A stretch of DNA of 64,000 nt, from positions 15,680,281 to 15,744,280 of the forward strand of contig NC_088301.1 of assembly GCF_032854445.1 (NCBI RefSeq), written 5' to 3'. Positions 28,921 to 41,100 of the stretch are shown piece by piece (the first letter of the stretch is position 1; each line of letters opens with the position of its first letter). Source of the DNA: Liolophura sinensis. Taxonomy: Eukaryota > Mollusca > Polyplacophora > Chitonida > Chitonidae. The position numbers and the translations under genes were made by a program. Below the pieces are notes generated by a model. The model worked only from the letters and a program-made list of their open reading frames with translations, did not search any database and was not told where the DNA came from.

Positions 28921-29062
28921 GTCAGTGGGAAGGTCTTGCAACATCCTGCGGATGGTCGTGGTTTCCCCTGGGCTCTGCCCGGTTTTCTCCCCCCATAACG
29001 CTGGTCGCGGTCGTATATGTGAAATATTCTCGAGTACGGCGTAAAACACAAATAAATAATTT
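28921..29062 (+). repeat. SINE family A, 5'-truncated
   Basis: GTGGGAAGGTCTTGCAACAT, TGCGGATGGTCGTGGTTTCC, CCCATAACGCTGGTCGCGG and GAAATATTCTCGAGTACGGC identify it. The tail is short. Confidence 0.85.
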
Positions 29063-29813
29063 AATCGTAATACAATATATTACATTTGTTTTATCATGTA
29101 GACTTAACCCTCTCATCCATCAAGATGCATGTAGATCAATAGGCACGATCTTCTGGGAACGGTAATCCCAGGTAACGTCAGCTGTAATGACGTTAATTTG
29201 AAAATCGCAAACGAGAGGGCTAAACCACATACGAATACAAAAACGTGGATAGCCTCAGCAGCTAAGCTGTAAGTTCTACAGAGCACACGGAGTGGTCGAA
29301 CAGTAGGTCCCTATGTATTAAATGCGGCCATTTTGTATGTATGGATAAAAGAACCTGACAAAATAGAAATAAACAATGTTTGAAGTCTAGATTAGGCATA
29401 CATATAAGACAGTAAGAAACTAGCTCCGGGACCACAAAACAATCAATGTTAGGTCAAAATTTAAAATCAATTTAAAATTGCTATTTAGTTCTCAAGCAGA
29501 ATATTACTTGACATGATAAATTCCGGGTAGATCATTGTACAACAACATTCAGCTAAGATAACGGAAAGGCACGTATGAAATTTAATCATAAAAGTTTTAC
29601 CCAAGTCTAAGACTGCTCCATGCACTGAATTTTTCACGGACTGAGCGGTCTTACTTATGTAGCCAAATCAATGTGCTTTTCAGACCTGGAAGCCTGTATT
29701 GCCGCACACACAAGCCGAGAATTTTTCCAGATTTCAATGGATATTATTGTCCATCTGCCATTATACCTATAGCCGAGTAGGTCTAGCGAGATAAACACAT
29801 ACTCCAAAAGCCA

Positions 29814-29844
<31 letters not shown>

Positions 29845-31794
29845 AAAATTTTTTTTTTAAAGACCTACAGTTATATAAATATAGTCAGCATAATATTTTG
29901 TATGGGGATCCGATATTCCCTCAAGATGTCCCACTTTCGGAACACGTGTGACATGTAAGGTGCACCGTTCATCCCGGATTGTCCTAAAGATCTCTTGCGA
30001 GTTAATTTCCTGGCATTATATTACGGACAGGTATGTCACCCTGTAATCAAGGACTATCGGAAAAGTAACAAAGTGAGTATAGTCAGGGGGTTTCGTTCTA
30101 TGATTTTTACTCCAAAAACGGGATATGTCTCTAGACATGTCTGAGAACTGTCTGTGCCATTGTGGATGGCCAGATATAGAATCTGAGGTGTTTCCAGTCT
30201 GTACATTTTAGTTGAGTCCTCACTTTTATCTTTGAGTTTCGAAAGGCTTATATGAATGGATCCTTGACGTAAGGTCAACATTTTCACAAAATTTTATGAA
30301 AATCAACATAAATAAAAGGCCAGACAAACGATCACCACCCATGCAGATCTAAAGCACAAGGCCAAGCTGCCAACCAAATTCAGTCATGCTCCGTCCTGAA
30401 TTTTTTCCCGCAAAAGTTCTGAACTATATACGAATACATACAGATAAGTAAACATGTGATCAATGTATAATTGTTTCCCAATTTGCCCCAAGACATTTCA
30501 ATAAAATCCTTCCATATCTTGTGGCCTCAATATAGATAGCGCACAGATAAACGCCCTAGGTAATGATGGCTGCATTATGTGTTCGGCCTGTAACCTGGAA
30601 ACAATGCCGGTGATAGAATTAGAGTAATGTTGAAAGCGACTACTAATGTGCACGCCAAAGTCGTGTGTTTCAATGTCCGAACACATCTTAACCGAAAGTC
30701 CTGCTTGAGTTTCCATAGGTTTAGAATGCGAAATAACTGTAAGTGTCGCACAGATTGTCTTAAGCAGTTGAATATGCATATACCTGTTATAATGCGTGTT
30801 TTTATAGAACACCTAATTTGTTTTACTACAATACCCGCCTGAAAAATACTAATTACATCACCCGTGCACCCAATTTTTATTACATATCTCGGTTATTACA
30901 TCAAATGGCGAACTGCATTTGGTTACGAAGTGATATTATGTTACACGGAAGTTTTCATTGAGTTTCACATTGACATTCAATTACTCGTGTATTATCACAT
31001 ATGTATAACATCGGTTGATAATTAACAATTAAAAGATAATTAATTTTTGCGTGTCGTTTGTCTGGAAATTCCTTGTCCTATACTGGAATTGAACTTACTG
31101 AAATGAAAACGTCTAACACTTGAGGTCTTCGTAATGGGTCATATGGGTGTGTTAACTCCATGTCACTCACGAACCATATGTCAGGTATTTTAACTTCATC
31201 GTGCAGTTACCGGTATCAGATGTCAATTGCCAAAGCTGATCAATATCTTATGGTTTTCATGAGTTTTAATTACAGTTTACATAAATTCAGTTTGACAAGT
31301 TTATCAAACAAAAGCGATGGCGGATGTGAGGTTTTGTGTTTTTACAGTCGCACGCCATATGTGGCAGGTAGACGAAGGCGTATAAATCATATATACGCAC
31401 AGAGAGTGCAAAAAAAGAGGCTTGTTTTTTGTGTTTCGCCTGGGTGATTGCCATCAAGTTCAAAATGATAATACATTGTTGACTATAATGTGCATAGTAC
31501 TATATCGATACTGTATAAATGGTGACCTGTATAGACCCTATATGTGTACACAATAGCCCGAAATAGCCCCTGATATAAATTCATTGTTTTATCGTTTGAT
31601 TTCCTTTTTATCGACCCTGCTTTTATAGACATGATCATACAGATACGAAAGCTCCAGCTTCATGTGCCCTGCAAACATGTCAATTTTTGTCAGTAAGAAT
31701 ATAACCTGTTATATAAATGATATATAGTATTTTGTCTTTCCATTCCTTGCCTATAAAAACTTGTACCGTGAAAAAATGTTCCGCTTAATCCGTT
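29063..31794. other. Intergenic stretch, no gene recognised
   Basis: About 2.7 kb with no coding exon or known repeat that I can support. There is a run of about 27 A at 29813-29839; open frames near it encode only Phe or Lys runs. Other open frames here (30054-30287, 30498-30812, 31160-31447) have no recognisable domain or repeat. Confidence 0.5.
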
Positions 31795-31947
31795 CGCCGA
31801 GGAATGACGAATTGCTTTTCCGCCCATCTAACGGGTTAATTCGTTCCTAATAACGAATCAATCCGTTTCTGGTGACGAAATATTTCGTAATCGTAAACGG
31901 ATAAAGCCGTTAGATTGGCGGAAATACAATCCGTCATCCCTCTGGGA
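31795..31947. mobile_element. Foldback element (near-complete inverted repeat, ~150 bp)
   Basis: The left arm GAGGAATGACGAATTGCTTT followed by TCCGCCCATCTAACGGG pairs with the right arm CCGTTAGATTGGCGGAAATA and CAATCCGTCATCCCTC. The similarity continues inward through the AACGAATCAATCCG and CGAAATATTTCG region, so the whole sequence can fold into one long imperfect hairpin centred near 31870. No coding capacity. It is most likely a foldback MITE; a structured RNA is an alternative. Confidence 0.75.
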
Positions 31948-34620
31948 GCATCTTCACCTAGCGTTGTTTTCCTGGTCGAATTATAGTTCCCTGTTGAAAC
32001 GTAAGCCTACTCTGCTCTGAGTGTTCTTTTTTTTTTTCAATTTATTTTTCAAACATGGCCGCTTTGATTGACTTCATGCATCCCTCTACCATATTTCTTA
32101 CGCACGTATAGCTTATATATATTTATGTGTCTATCTGAAGCAGGGAAGTCAGTTAAGCTTTCCAGATATACTGTGTTATACAATCATGCGTAGCTAAGAA
32201 ATAAAATGTATACAGCTTACCACTTTCATATCAGCTACTTAACATTAAGAAATAAATAATAAAATTTTTTATTGATTTCGAAATTTTAAAAAAGCGGGAC
32301 TGAACCGCTCACTCTCCCATTTTTATTATGGTATTAGGCAAGTCCATTTTAATAGAAAGGGCGTAATATAAATTCCATAACTGTCTGCGGTTTAATGCTT
32401 ACTCTTCGTATATCATACAGAGTACATAATCCTTGATCGTAAATAGTTAATTACAAGATGAACAATACGTAAATCATTTTTCATCCTAATTCTGGAAAAT
32501 GTCAAAGTTGTCCGATGTAGAAAGAAGCAGACTTTCCAACTGCATAACCCAGACCCCCTATTTGCAATGGCACCGTCTGAACCTTGACAATGCGAACGCC
32601 AGGTGTGTGTGCATGAGTTTAAAGTTTGAGCACACTTTGTAACTGGTTTTAATGTTGAAGTTTTCGAATGTATATGTCGAAATATACAATCATCCGAACC
32701 CTTATATAAGCCTGAACATACACTGTTATCAGTGACTTTTTTAGGTTTCAACATACGATGTAAACTTGGGGGGGAAACAATGTCAAGCTTAATTTCACTT
32801 TCTTAAACTAAAACACAAAAAAGTATTCCTTCATAAGTTTAAAATATTCCATGCAATTAGCTTATGGAATGCGTCTAAGCATATTTAGATTGGTATACAA
32901 AAACACGTAATGAATGTATTCTTGCGAATTAATTTTGTTTTCCTGGTGGCAAACGTAAAAGAAGTATACGCATAGCGCCGTTCAAAATTTGCCGGATGAT
33001 CAACGGAGCATAACGGAGGTTAAAACGGAATGCAGATACCGTCTTCAGTCAACCAGAGCCCGTGGGGCCGCAGTATCATGGATGAGAGTGGGACGGACGG
33101 ATTCATCAGGTGTGTATGTGTGTATATACATATCCACAGACACTGACACAGCTTGGCTGCTCTACAATCTGACAGCCTTTAATACTATATACTGCGAGCT
33201 GTGGGATTTGTTCTGACAATATTGTCACGGGTGCGCTTTATAACCTATATACACCAGGTAAGTCAGCACCCACCAGGAAAACTGTGAATTCATGTAATTC
33301 ATGTTACTTAATTTGCAATCTAACAAAACCTTGTCCTTGGCTGTGGATTATATTTTCGCCAGATAATTACATGTATCTACATATGTAGACCTCTATGCTC
33401 GTTGACGGGACAGATGGTAGGCATATGGGCCTATGACTCACGGCTTGGACTCCGTTATGGTTGGACTGGAAACCACTAGTGAAATGCTCTTTTCGCATAT
33501 TTTGGCCTTCTAATCGAATCAATTAATTGTGACTGCGTCACATCGTACTAATTGTCAAAGAAAACATTTTTAGTCTTACCTAAATCTAGCTACGAAATTA
33601 TGCAGAGCTTTGATTTTTTATTTGATTATTGTATGGTCAAAACATTTTGCGATTTAAGCGGAAACCGTGAACCGTCGACCTTTGGCAAGTTACTGGTGAA
33701 CTTTTCCACATGACGTACAATCTTGATGACCATACTGGCGGCAGACAAGTCGTCTTCAACGAATTAACGTTAAGGCTGCGTTAACCAACACAAGACAGCC
33801 ACCGACAGCTGGCTGTCACAAAGGCACCGCGCACAGTTTGAGAGCAAGGGAATCAAGCGTGAACAGTGAATTTTTAACTGTACATATTTTCAGGCTGCAA
33901 AACTCCTGTAATGTTGTATGCGTGCAGATATTGTGCTGAAAGTGATCAGGCAATATGCCTGAAATTTCGTCATGTCCCTCAGCCTATATATGTATATAAA
34001 TATATATATACTCCCACATACTCATAAAACATACCTCTACAGGCTTTAACATTACCACTAAGTCTGCTGGCGTAGACATCTTTTTTTGTATAAAGTTTGA
34101 GATGCGATCACGATTATATGCCCTGCCAAGCATATCAAAAAATCTCAAAATTATAAGCCTATACACTGTTTGTTCACTGTTCCTGATCAAGGTGTTCTTG
34201 GAGATATCACGTACACATCTTGCACAAGTGTTGCTACAAGTGCTAGTTGACTGTATGTGTCAATCTCTTAAAACTGAATTCATGTATGACATCCTTGTGT
34301 ATTACACGTGGGCTTCGGTGATTGAACAGCACATTTATATCCTGCTAAAGGGACGTAATTATGTAGCACACTTTATACATCGACGTCATACATGTAGTAT
34401 ACAGCGCGCTGAGTAGTTGTATAAGGTTGAGAGGCAGGATACAATCACTGTGAACTGTATGTTTTTCTTTTCTAATAAATGCACATTAGGCCTAAAGGGT
34501 GGTTTTATTCACGCTAAAATATACATGCATTATATACGTGAGCAATGTGAAGGAACCCAAAACTCTTTGTAAATACGGACCTGTAGAATGTTGAACACTT
34601 GCTAGTTAAACGATCCAATA
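31948..34620. other. Intergenic stretch upstream of the FRRS1-like gene
   Basis: No coding exon is supported. A consensus donor (CACCAG|GTAAGT at 33258) ends a GC-richer segment (about 33000-33257) and could be a noncoding first exon of the FRRS1-like gene. The TATATA-rich 33985-34020 is simple sequence. Open frames at 32413-32754, 32989-33216 and 34102-34416 lack recognisable motifs. Confidence 0.4.
33000..33257 (+). other. Candidate noncoding first exon of the FRRS1-like gene
   Basis: The ATG exon at 35141 begins right after a splice acceptor (ACAATTTTCAG), so at least one upstream 5' UTR exon must exist. The best upstream donor I see is GTAAGT at 33258. A second possible donor, GTAAGAAC at about 35080, would leave an intron of only about 60 bases. 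The start of the exon is unknown. Confidence 0.3.
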
Positions 34621-34621
34621 C

Positions 34622-35062
34622 GGGCCTCCTTGACCTAGTCCTTAGCGTACTAACACAGCACAATGGCCCATTTAACTAAAGGGCCCAGGGTCCGTATTTA
34701 TCAAGCAACGTAAGACTTAAGTCATAAATTGCATGTCCTTAAAATGCAAAACAGGAAAGAACTCAAATTGAGGTTGGTACATTGTTCTGTAGTAAAGAAT
34801 GAGTGTACAAATATTAAACTTTCCAGAGCAAAACATCTTATTTGTAGCTGTTTTTGAATATTTGACTTGAGTCCAAAGACATTTGATAAATGCGGGCCCA
34901 GTTCAAGCTGGCTTCCTCTCCGGCCGTAGGTAGGAAAATCTGTCAACGATGGTCGTGGGTTTCCCCTCTGGTTCTCTCCAGTGTCCTCCCACCACGATGC
35001 TACCCCGCCCCCCCGTGAGGAAAGGTTCCTAAGTAAAACCCCAATCACATTTGTTGTGATAA
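34622..35062 (+). repeat. SINE family A interrupted by a MITE
   Basis: The head (GGCCTCCTTGACCTAGTCC, GCACAATGGCCCA) stops at about 34670 and the body resumes at about 34900 (AGTTCAAGCTGGCTTCCTCT, CCGGCCGTAGG), ending GTAAAACCCCAATCAC near 35050. The interruption is the element at 34688-34899. The SINE end lies only about 80 bases before the FRRS1-like start exon. Confidence 0.75.
34688..34899. mobile_element. MITE inserted in a SINE
   Basis: Left end GGGTCCGTATTTATCAAGCA with inner ACTTAAGTC, right end (reverse complement) GGGCCCGCATTTATCAAATG with inner ACTCAAGTC: terminal inverted repeats of about 36 bases. It is 212 bp long with no coding sequence. The target duplication is not clear, and some SINE bases were lost at the junction. 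Confidence 0.7.
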
Positions 35063-35141
35063 ATATGAAGTAAGCAAGGTAAGAACCTGTCTGTATGATG
35101 TTGAAGTTACATGTACATACCTTTGTGGTACAATTTTCAGA

Positions 35142-38100
35142 ATGGGGTTACTTGGGATCGTGCTCTTGTTCCTGGGCGTGCAAGTGGGCGTGGACTCATG
35201 GCCGCACGGAGCCCCTGCTAGTGCCTGTGACACCATGCTTCCCGCCCATCACGGACAACCCCCATCCAACACCGAATCACCGTATAGCATTATTGTGTAC
35301 GACGCAACTTACACACCGGGCCAACCGTTCACAAGTGAGTATAACCACGTATGTTTTACAGTCGTTATGGAAGAGCCTAACCATGAATATTGTTATTTGC
35401 TAACGTAATAAATGTTCCCTTGTTTTGAGATAGAAACTGTGGTTTTTAGGTCGTTACTCGATCTCTGCCGGCTTAACGTTCTTAGAAAACTACGATAGGT
35501 TTCTAGGCACACTGGCAAGCTTATACACGGCCGGGGTTATCAGTCATATGTGGATATCACTAGATCTGACATCTGTTTCCTTCTTCTCACCTTGACCTTT
35601 AGAAGCAATGTGAAAATCAATCTCTAATATTTTGAAAACCCATCTTAGATTTTAGAACATTCCGTGCCTCAAAAAAGTCTCAATCTTGACAGTGTGGTCA
35701 TTATTTAAGTGGCATACTTTTGAAAAATGCTCGTTTTTTGTGTCACTTCAAATTTGATGAAACAATATTTTTAGTGATTGTAGACCAGTGACATCTAATG
35801 GACTGCTATGAATATTACTATATGTGCATTTTTTTCTCAAAAAATCTGCTTAAACAGGGGTATGAGGGGATGCATGTGTTTGTACTGTTTTAGTATTTGC
35901 ATGAACAGTTAGAATAAAACCGTAACTAAGGGAAATGAGCAGAAGGCCAACTATCCCATAGCCAACTGTAACATTGCCAACTGTCACACTGCCAACTATC
36001 CCCACTGCCAACTGTCACATTGTCGTCGCTGGTCTGGTTTTACGTTGTAGTCTTTTGTATCGTAAACAAAAGACAATCCTTAGAACAATAATGCTAGATG
36101 TCACACAAATGTTTTCTCACTTCAAATATCAGCAGTACCAGCATAACAACAGAAAACATTGCTACATGGACGGAACATCGCTGAATGCAGGTAAGCATGG
36201 CTGTGTGCAGAATTCATGACTGATGAAAAGGAACATGGCTGTTTGCAAAAATCATTAACACTTACAGCGAAGATTGGTACTTACAGAGAACACTGATGCT
36301 TACAGAGAACAGTGGTGTTTACAGAGAACACTGATGCTTACAGAGAACAGTGGTGCTTTCAGAGAACAGTGGCGCTTACAGAGAACAGTGGTGCTTACAG
36401 AGAACATTGGTGCTTACAGAGAACACTGATGCTTACACAGAACACTGATGTTTACAGAGAACACTGATGCTTACAGAGAACACTGGTGCTTACAGAGAAC
36501 TGTGGTGCTTACAGAGAACAATGATGCTTACAGAGAACACTGATGCTTAAAGAGAACAGTGGTGCTTACAAAGAACAGTGGTGCTTACAGAGAACGCTGA
36601 CACATGCAGAGGACACTGACACATGCAGAGAGAACGGCGACTTGCAGAAATCATGGCTATTGAATAATATAGCATGGATATTTCTAAAGAACACTGTGTC
36701 CAGAAATGCGTAGCAGCTTTAGGCACTCTCATGCATAGGTTTACATACCTGTTGTCATCCATTTGTTAAATTTTGTTAAACTGAGTGAAGGATACAGTCA
36801 TTGAATGCTAGGTTCAGAGGACATGGCTGGTTGCCGTCATTATGACTACATACAAAATGGGGCGCATACATAAATTACTGTTTGCAGACGGCATAATAGA
36901 GACGATTTCAGAAAGCAACGATGCTCGCCAAGACCATAGCTGCTGATATACAAGCCCGTGTCTCTTTGCTGATCATAGCAGCCTGTATGCTGTAGAGAAC
37001 TACTTGCAGAGAACATGCTAACTGAAAGAGAACAAAGCTGCTTGCAGAGAGTATAACTATTGGAAGATGCTACGGTTGTTCAAAGAGAGCATAGCTACTG
37101 ATAGAGAGCATAGTTGTTATTCAAAGAGAGCATGACTGCTGCTGGCATATAGCTGCTGAAAGAGAGTGTGGTTGCACAAAGGGAGCATAGCTCTTGAAAG
37201 AGAGCATAGCTCCTGAAAGAGAACAATGCTGCTGAAGGAGAGCAATATTGCTGAAAGGGAGCACGGTTGCTGAAAGGGAGCATTGGTTCTCACAGAGAGC
37301 ACGGGTGTTGAGAGCACACATGTAGCTCCTGAAAGAGAGCATTGTTGCTGAAAGAGGACTTGGTTTCCACAGAGAAGAGATTCTGGCAGAAATCATTGCC
37401 GTTTGCACAAGAAGCAAAATAGGTTATCAAAAGCTAGAAATGAAAAAAACTGCTAGTATTTATTAATAAAGTATCTTAATAATAGCGCATATCAAATAAA
37501 CAAAGGAATTGTATAATAATGAATTTCTGACTGCCTGAACTACAATATTCTTAAGTACTAAAATGGCGTTGACACAGGCAAATTACAAACTATCAAGATT
37601 TATTTGAAAAACATAAAAATGTGTTAAATACAGCCTGAAGACGTGTACATCTAGCACTAGACTGAGTGTATTACTGATCAAGCAATCACCAAATTCATAA
37701 ACATACAATGAAAACCATTCTTGAAATTCATGTCACGTCTGTCGACGTAATACTGACCGCAGTCAACATAATATCCAAGAACGTACCAAATGACAATGCA
37801 CTACTGATGAAGAATTTATTGACCGTAAGAAACATTAAATCCATGAACATAACACATGACCCCAAGTCAATGGTGAAGATAACAAGAAACCTATTAAACA
37901 TGTCACATGATGTTGACCAAAAAAAAAAACATCAAATATATGAAAATACCACATGACATTGTGAGCTATTTGTGACCTACTTCTTTAACTTCACATGCAT
38001 TTCTTAACTGAAGAAACAGCAGTGAAGGGCTGATTTTCCTCCACCCGAAAACCTGACCGCCGTCATTTAAGGGAAAAGTTCTTATTGAGTACGGCGTTAA

Positions 38101-41100
38101 ACAGCAAACAATAGATCAATCAGTTAATCAAATTGATGTATTATTGGCATTTTTTTCACTAGACTGTTCCACGCAGAATCCATTAACAACATAATGCTTT
38201 CTCTCTCCCCAGTTTCTCTACTTGCTCTGAAGTCAGACCCGTTCCTTGGTTTTCTCTTGGAGATAAGGCAAAGCGACGGCGCCAGTACTGGAGGTTATAT
38301 TGGTAGTATATCTCCGGTGGACGGAACCCAAAATATAAACGGATGTGGGGTGAGTAAAGTTGGGTCTATTGACTTTATTTTTTATTAAAGAAACAGAGTA
38401 CTGTTAATTAATATAGAAGGACCCGTGCGAATGAAAATTAGTCATGAAAGACTCCCCTCCAGGTCTTCAAACATCATGGTCCTTGATCGTAATAGCAAGG
38501 AATTTAGAACCGTGATACAAGAACTGAGCACCAACATGTAACATGTAACCTGTTTGCGTTTGAAGAAAGATTAAACCAAGTGAAGAAATAATCTGCTAAA
38601 ATTATTGTTATTAAAAAGTATGCATGTATATACAAAATAGTTGAATTCTTTGGGCAATGTTGATTTGTTTGCGCCATTGATATTTGTTCTATAGTATAGA
38701 GGGGGAGGGGGCTTCGTGCCCAAACCTTCGTGGTAAGCAAAATGACCCAGAACCCCCTCACCAATGCGGCCGCTGTGAGTTCAAGTCCAGTTCAGGTTGG
38801 CTTCCTTTCCGGTTGTACGTGAAAAGGTGTGTCAGCAACCTGCGGAAAGTCGTGGTTTTCCTCTGTCCGGTTTCATCCCATCACAATGCTCCCAATAGTA
38901 AACTATTATTGAGTTCGGCGTAAAATACCTTCATATATTCACAGCCAGCGACCTTGACTCACACGGACTCTAGCAAGAGATCCTTCCACAACCTAACCGT
39001 CGTATGGACACCTCCAGCTCAGACAGACGGGTCTGTTGTCATCAGGTAACAGCTTATTAAGGGAATCACTGTGATTCCAACAACAAGTCAGTCACAGTGA
39101 ATCCAAACGCAATTTATTCACACTGACTCCAGTAAAAAGTTAAACAGAGTGCCTTCAATAGCAAGCGTATCATAAAACCCAACCAAAATCCGTCTCCTTC
39201 GATGTATAGACTACAGATTGAACATACTACATAGTTAAAGACGTACAGCCTAGAGAGTAAAACCAGAGCAGCGACGACAGTGTGTTAGCTGGCAAATGGT
39301 CACACGAAACCGGTGAAATACGGTAGTTTTGTAAATTTTTCTGTCAGGGTTTATTTCAACTGTTCACGTCTATGCACAAATAGTAACAATTTACACTCCC
39401 CCTAAAAGCATGGTTTAAGCAGAATTGGGTAAAAAAAAAATGTTATTTGATACTACGAAAATCTTGCTCCATATCCTGATTTCGGCTTACATGAATTTCA
39501 TGACGTTTTATGTATGTGCGATCGCCGTGATTTCCAGTCCAGTCCTACATGGGAAGACTTGCCAGCAGCAGTGGGTGGACATGGGTTTTCCACGGAGTCT
39601 GTCCGGATTCCTTCCACCATAATGCTGGTCGTCGTCGCATAAGTGAAATAGTTTTGAGTATGGCGTAAAACTCCAGTCAGATCATTAAATTTTTATTTAT
39701 GATAACATGACCTTATGATAATCGCTGTGATATCTCATGAGACAGACTATTAATGAACCTCAGAAGACTAATTAGACTCATGTTTTATGAATCTCTCGAA
39801 CCATACTCATGCTTTACGAGCAGCGTGAGGCACAAGCCTCATGAAACAGATTCATGTTTTATCTGTTATAATGATAAAAGTCTTCTATTTTTTTTTTGCT
39901 TTAGAGCCACCTTAGTAAAGTCTTTCTCTACCTTTTGGGTGGACGTCAAGTCCCCTGTCATCAAGAAGGCAGCAGCAAGCCCTCATGTCGTGCAACATGG
40001 GGAGGGGCGGTTTGCCAAGCCTGGCACAACCAAGCCTGCAACAGAAGTAACAACCATGGTTAGTCCGGCAACTCAAATATCAGGCATACCTCCAGAAAAC
40101 GACCGCGATCTGCAATCTCCAGCATTCTTAAGCGGGGTTTGCAAGGTAGGCATTGTTTCTGGTCTGTACGGGGAATATCGATGTCGGCTTTTCTGTATAG
40201 GTGAATTGACGGTAGCCTGGAAAAAACGTAATTTTAAAGGCAAAGAAGACAACAAATTGAAGTACATGTGAGATGAAAGACTATTAAACATTGTTTATAA
40301 AAATAGTTCCATTTACCTTTTCTTTAGAATAATTTCAACCTAGTAAAACGTTTGAATTCTACACATAGACTGCTAGATTTCATCATAAAAAGTATATTTA
40401 TGAATACATTCGACTGGACATTGAAACGAGCTATTTCAAGCCAAAAATATGGTTGTGACGTCACTGATACCATCTGTCTCACTACAGACCACCGTAGAAT
40501 CTGATGTTTTAAAACCATTTTACTCGATTGGAAACACTCTTAAAAGAATAAATCAAACTTATTTCTTGGACAGATTCCAATGGTCTGTAATCTGAAATAT
40601 ACTTCAGTTTAGTATTTCTTCAACTATTCACTGATTTTCATTTTTTGTCTCCTCGGACAGTGGCCGTTTGTGCAGTCAGTGTACACAGAAGACCACTTGT
40701 CTTAGAGCGAGGCATGGTGTACATACATTGTGTGTGTATGACAAAGGGAATGTTTGTCAACAATCAGTCGGTAGTTTATCCCAGTCATTGACGTACTTAC
40801 GGAATCATTCACTAACGAAACTGACCGTCATTGCCTAATTGAAAAAACCTTGAGTACGCCTATGTGGTTAATAAACGATCGTCTGTAGGACGTGAAATAA
40901 ATAGGGGGATTTCGGGTTCGAACTCTTTTATCTATGAAGGGTAGAAAAAGTTCAACTGTATCATGTGACTTCTCAGAAATGTTAGGCAACTGGTTTTGAT
41001 CACATTCCCCATAACATGGGCGTCTGAAAAACGTTATTTAGATTAGACGAATGATGGAGGTAACTGAGAACCGGAAAGTATGTGAACTTGAAAAGTTCCT

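Noticed and set aside
36120-36190. Possible extra FRRS1-like exon between TATCAG and GTAAGC
   Set aside because: Exon 1 joins exon 2 in perfect phase, giving a continuous reeler domain (PFTISLLALKSDPF); an extra exon would disrupt it.
37095-37417. Ser/Ala-rich repetitive minus-strand frames
   Set aside because: Overlapping frames of a degenerate minisatellite.
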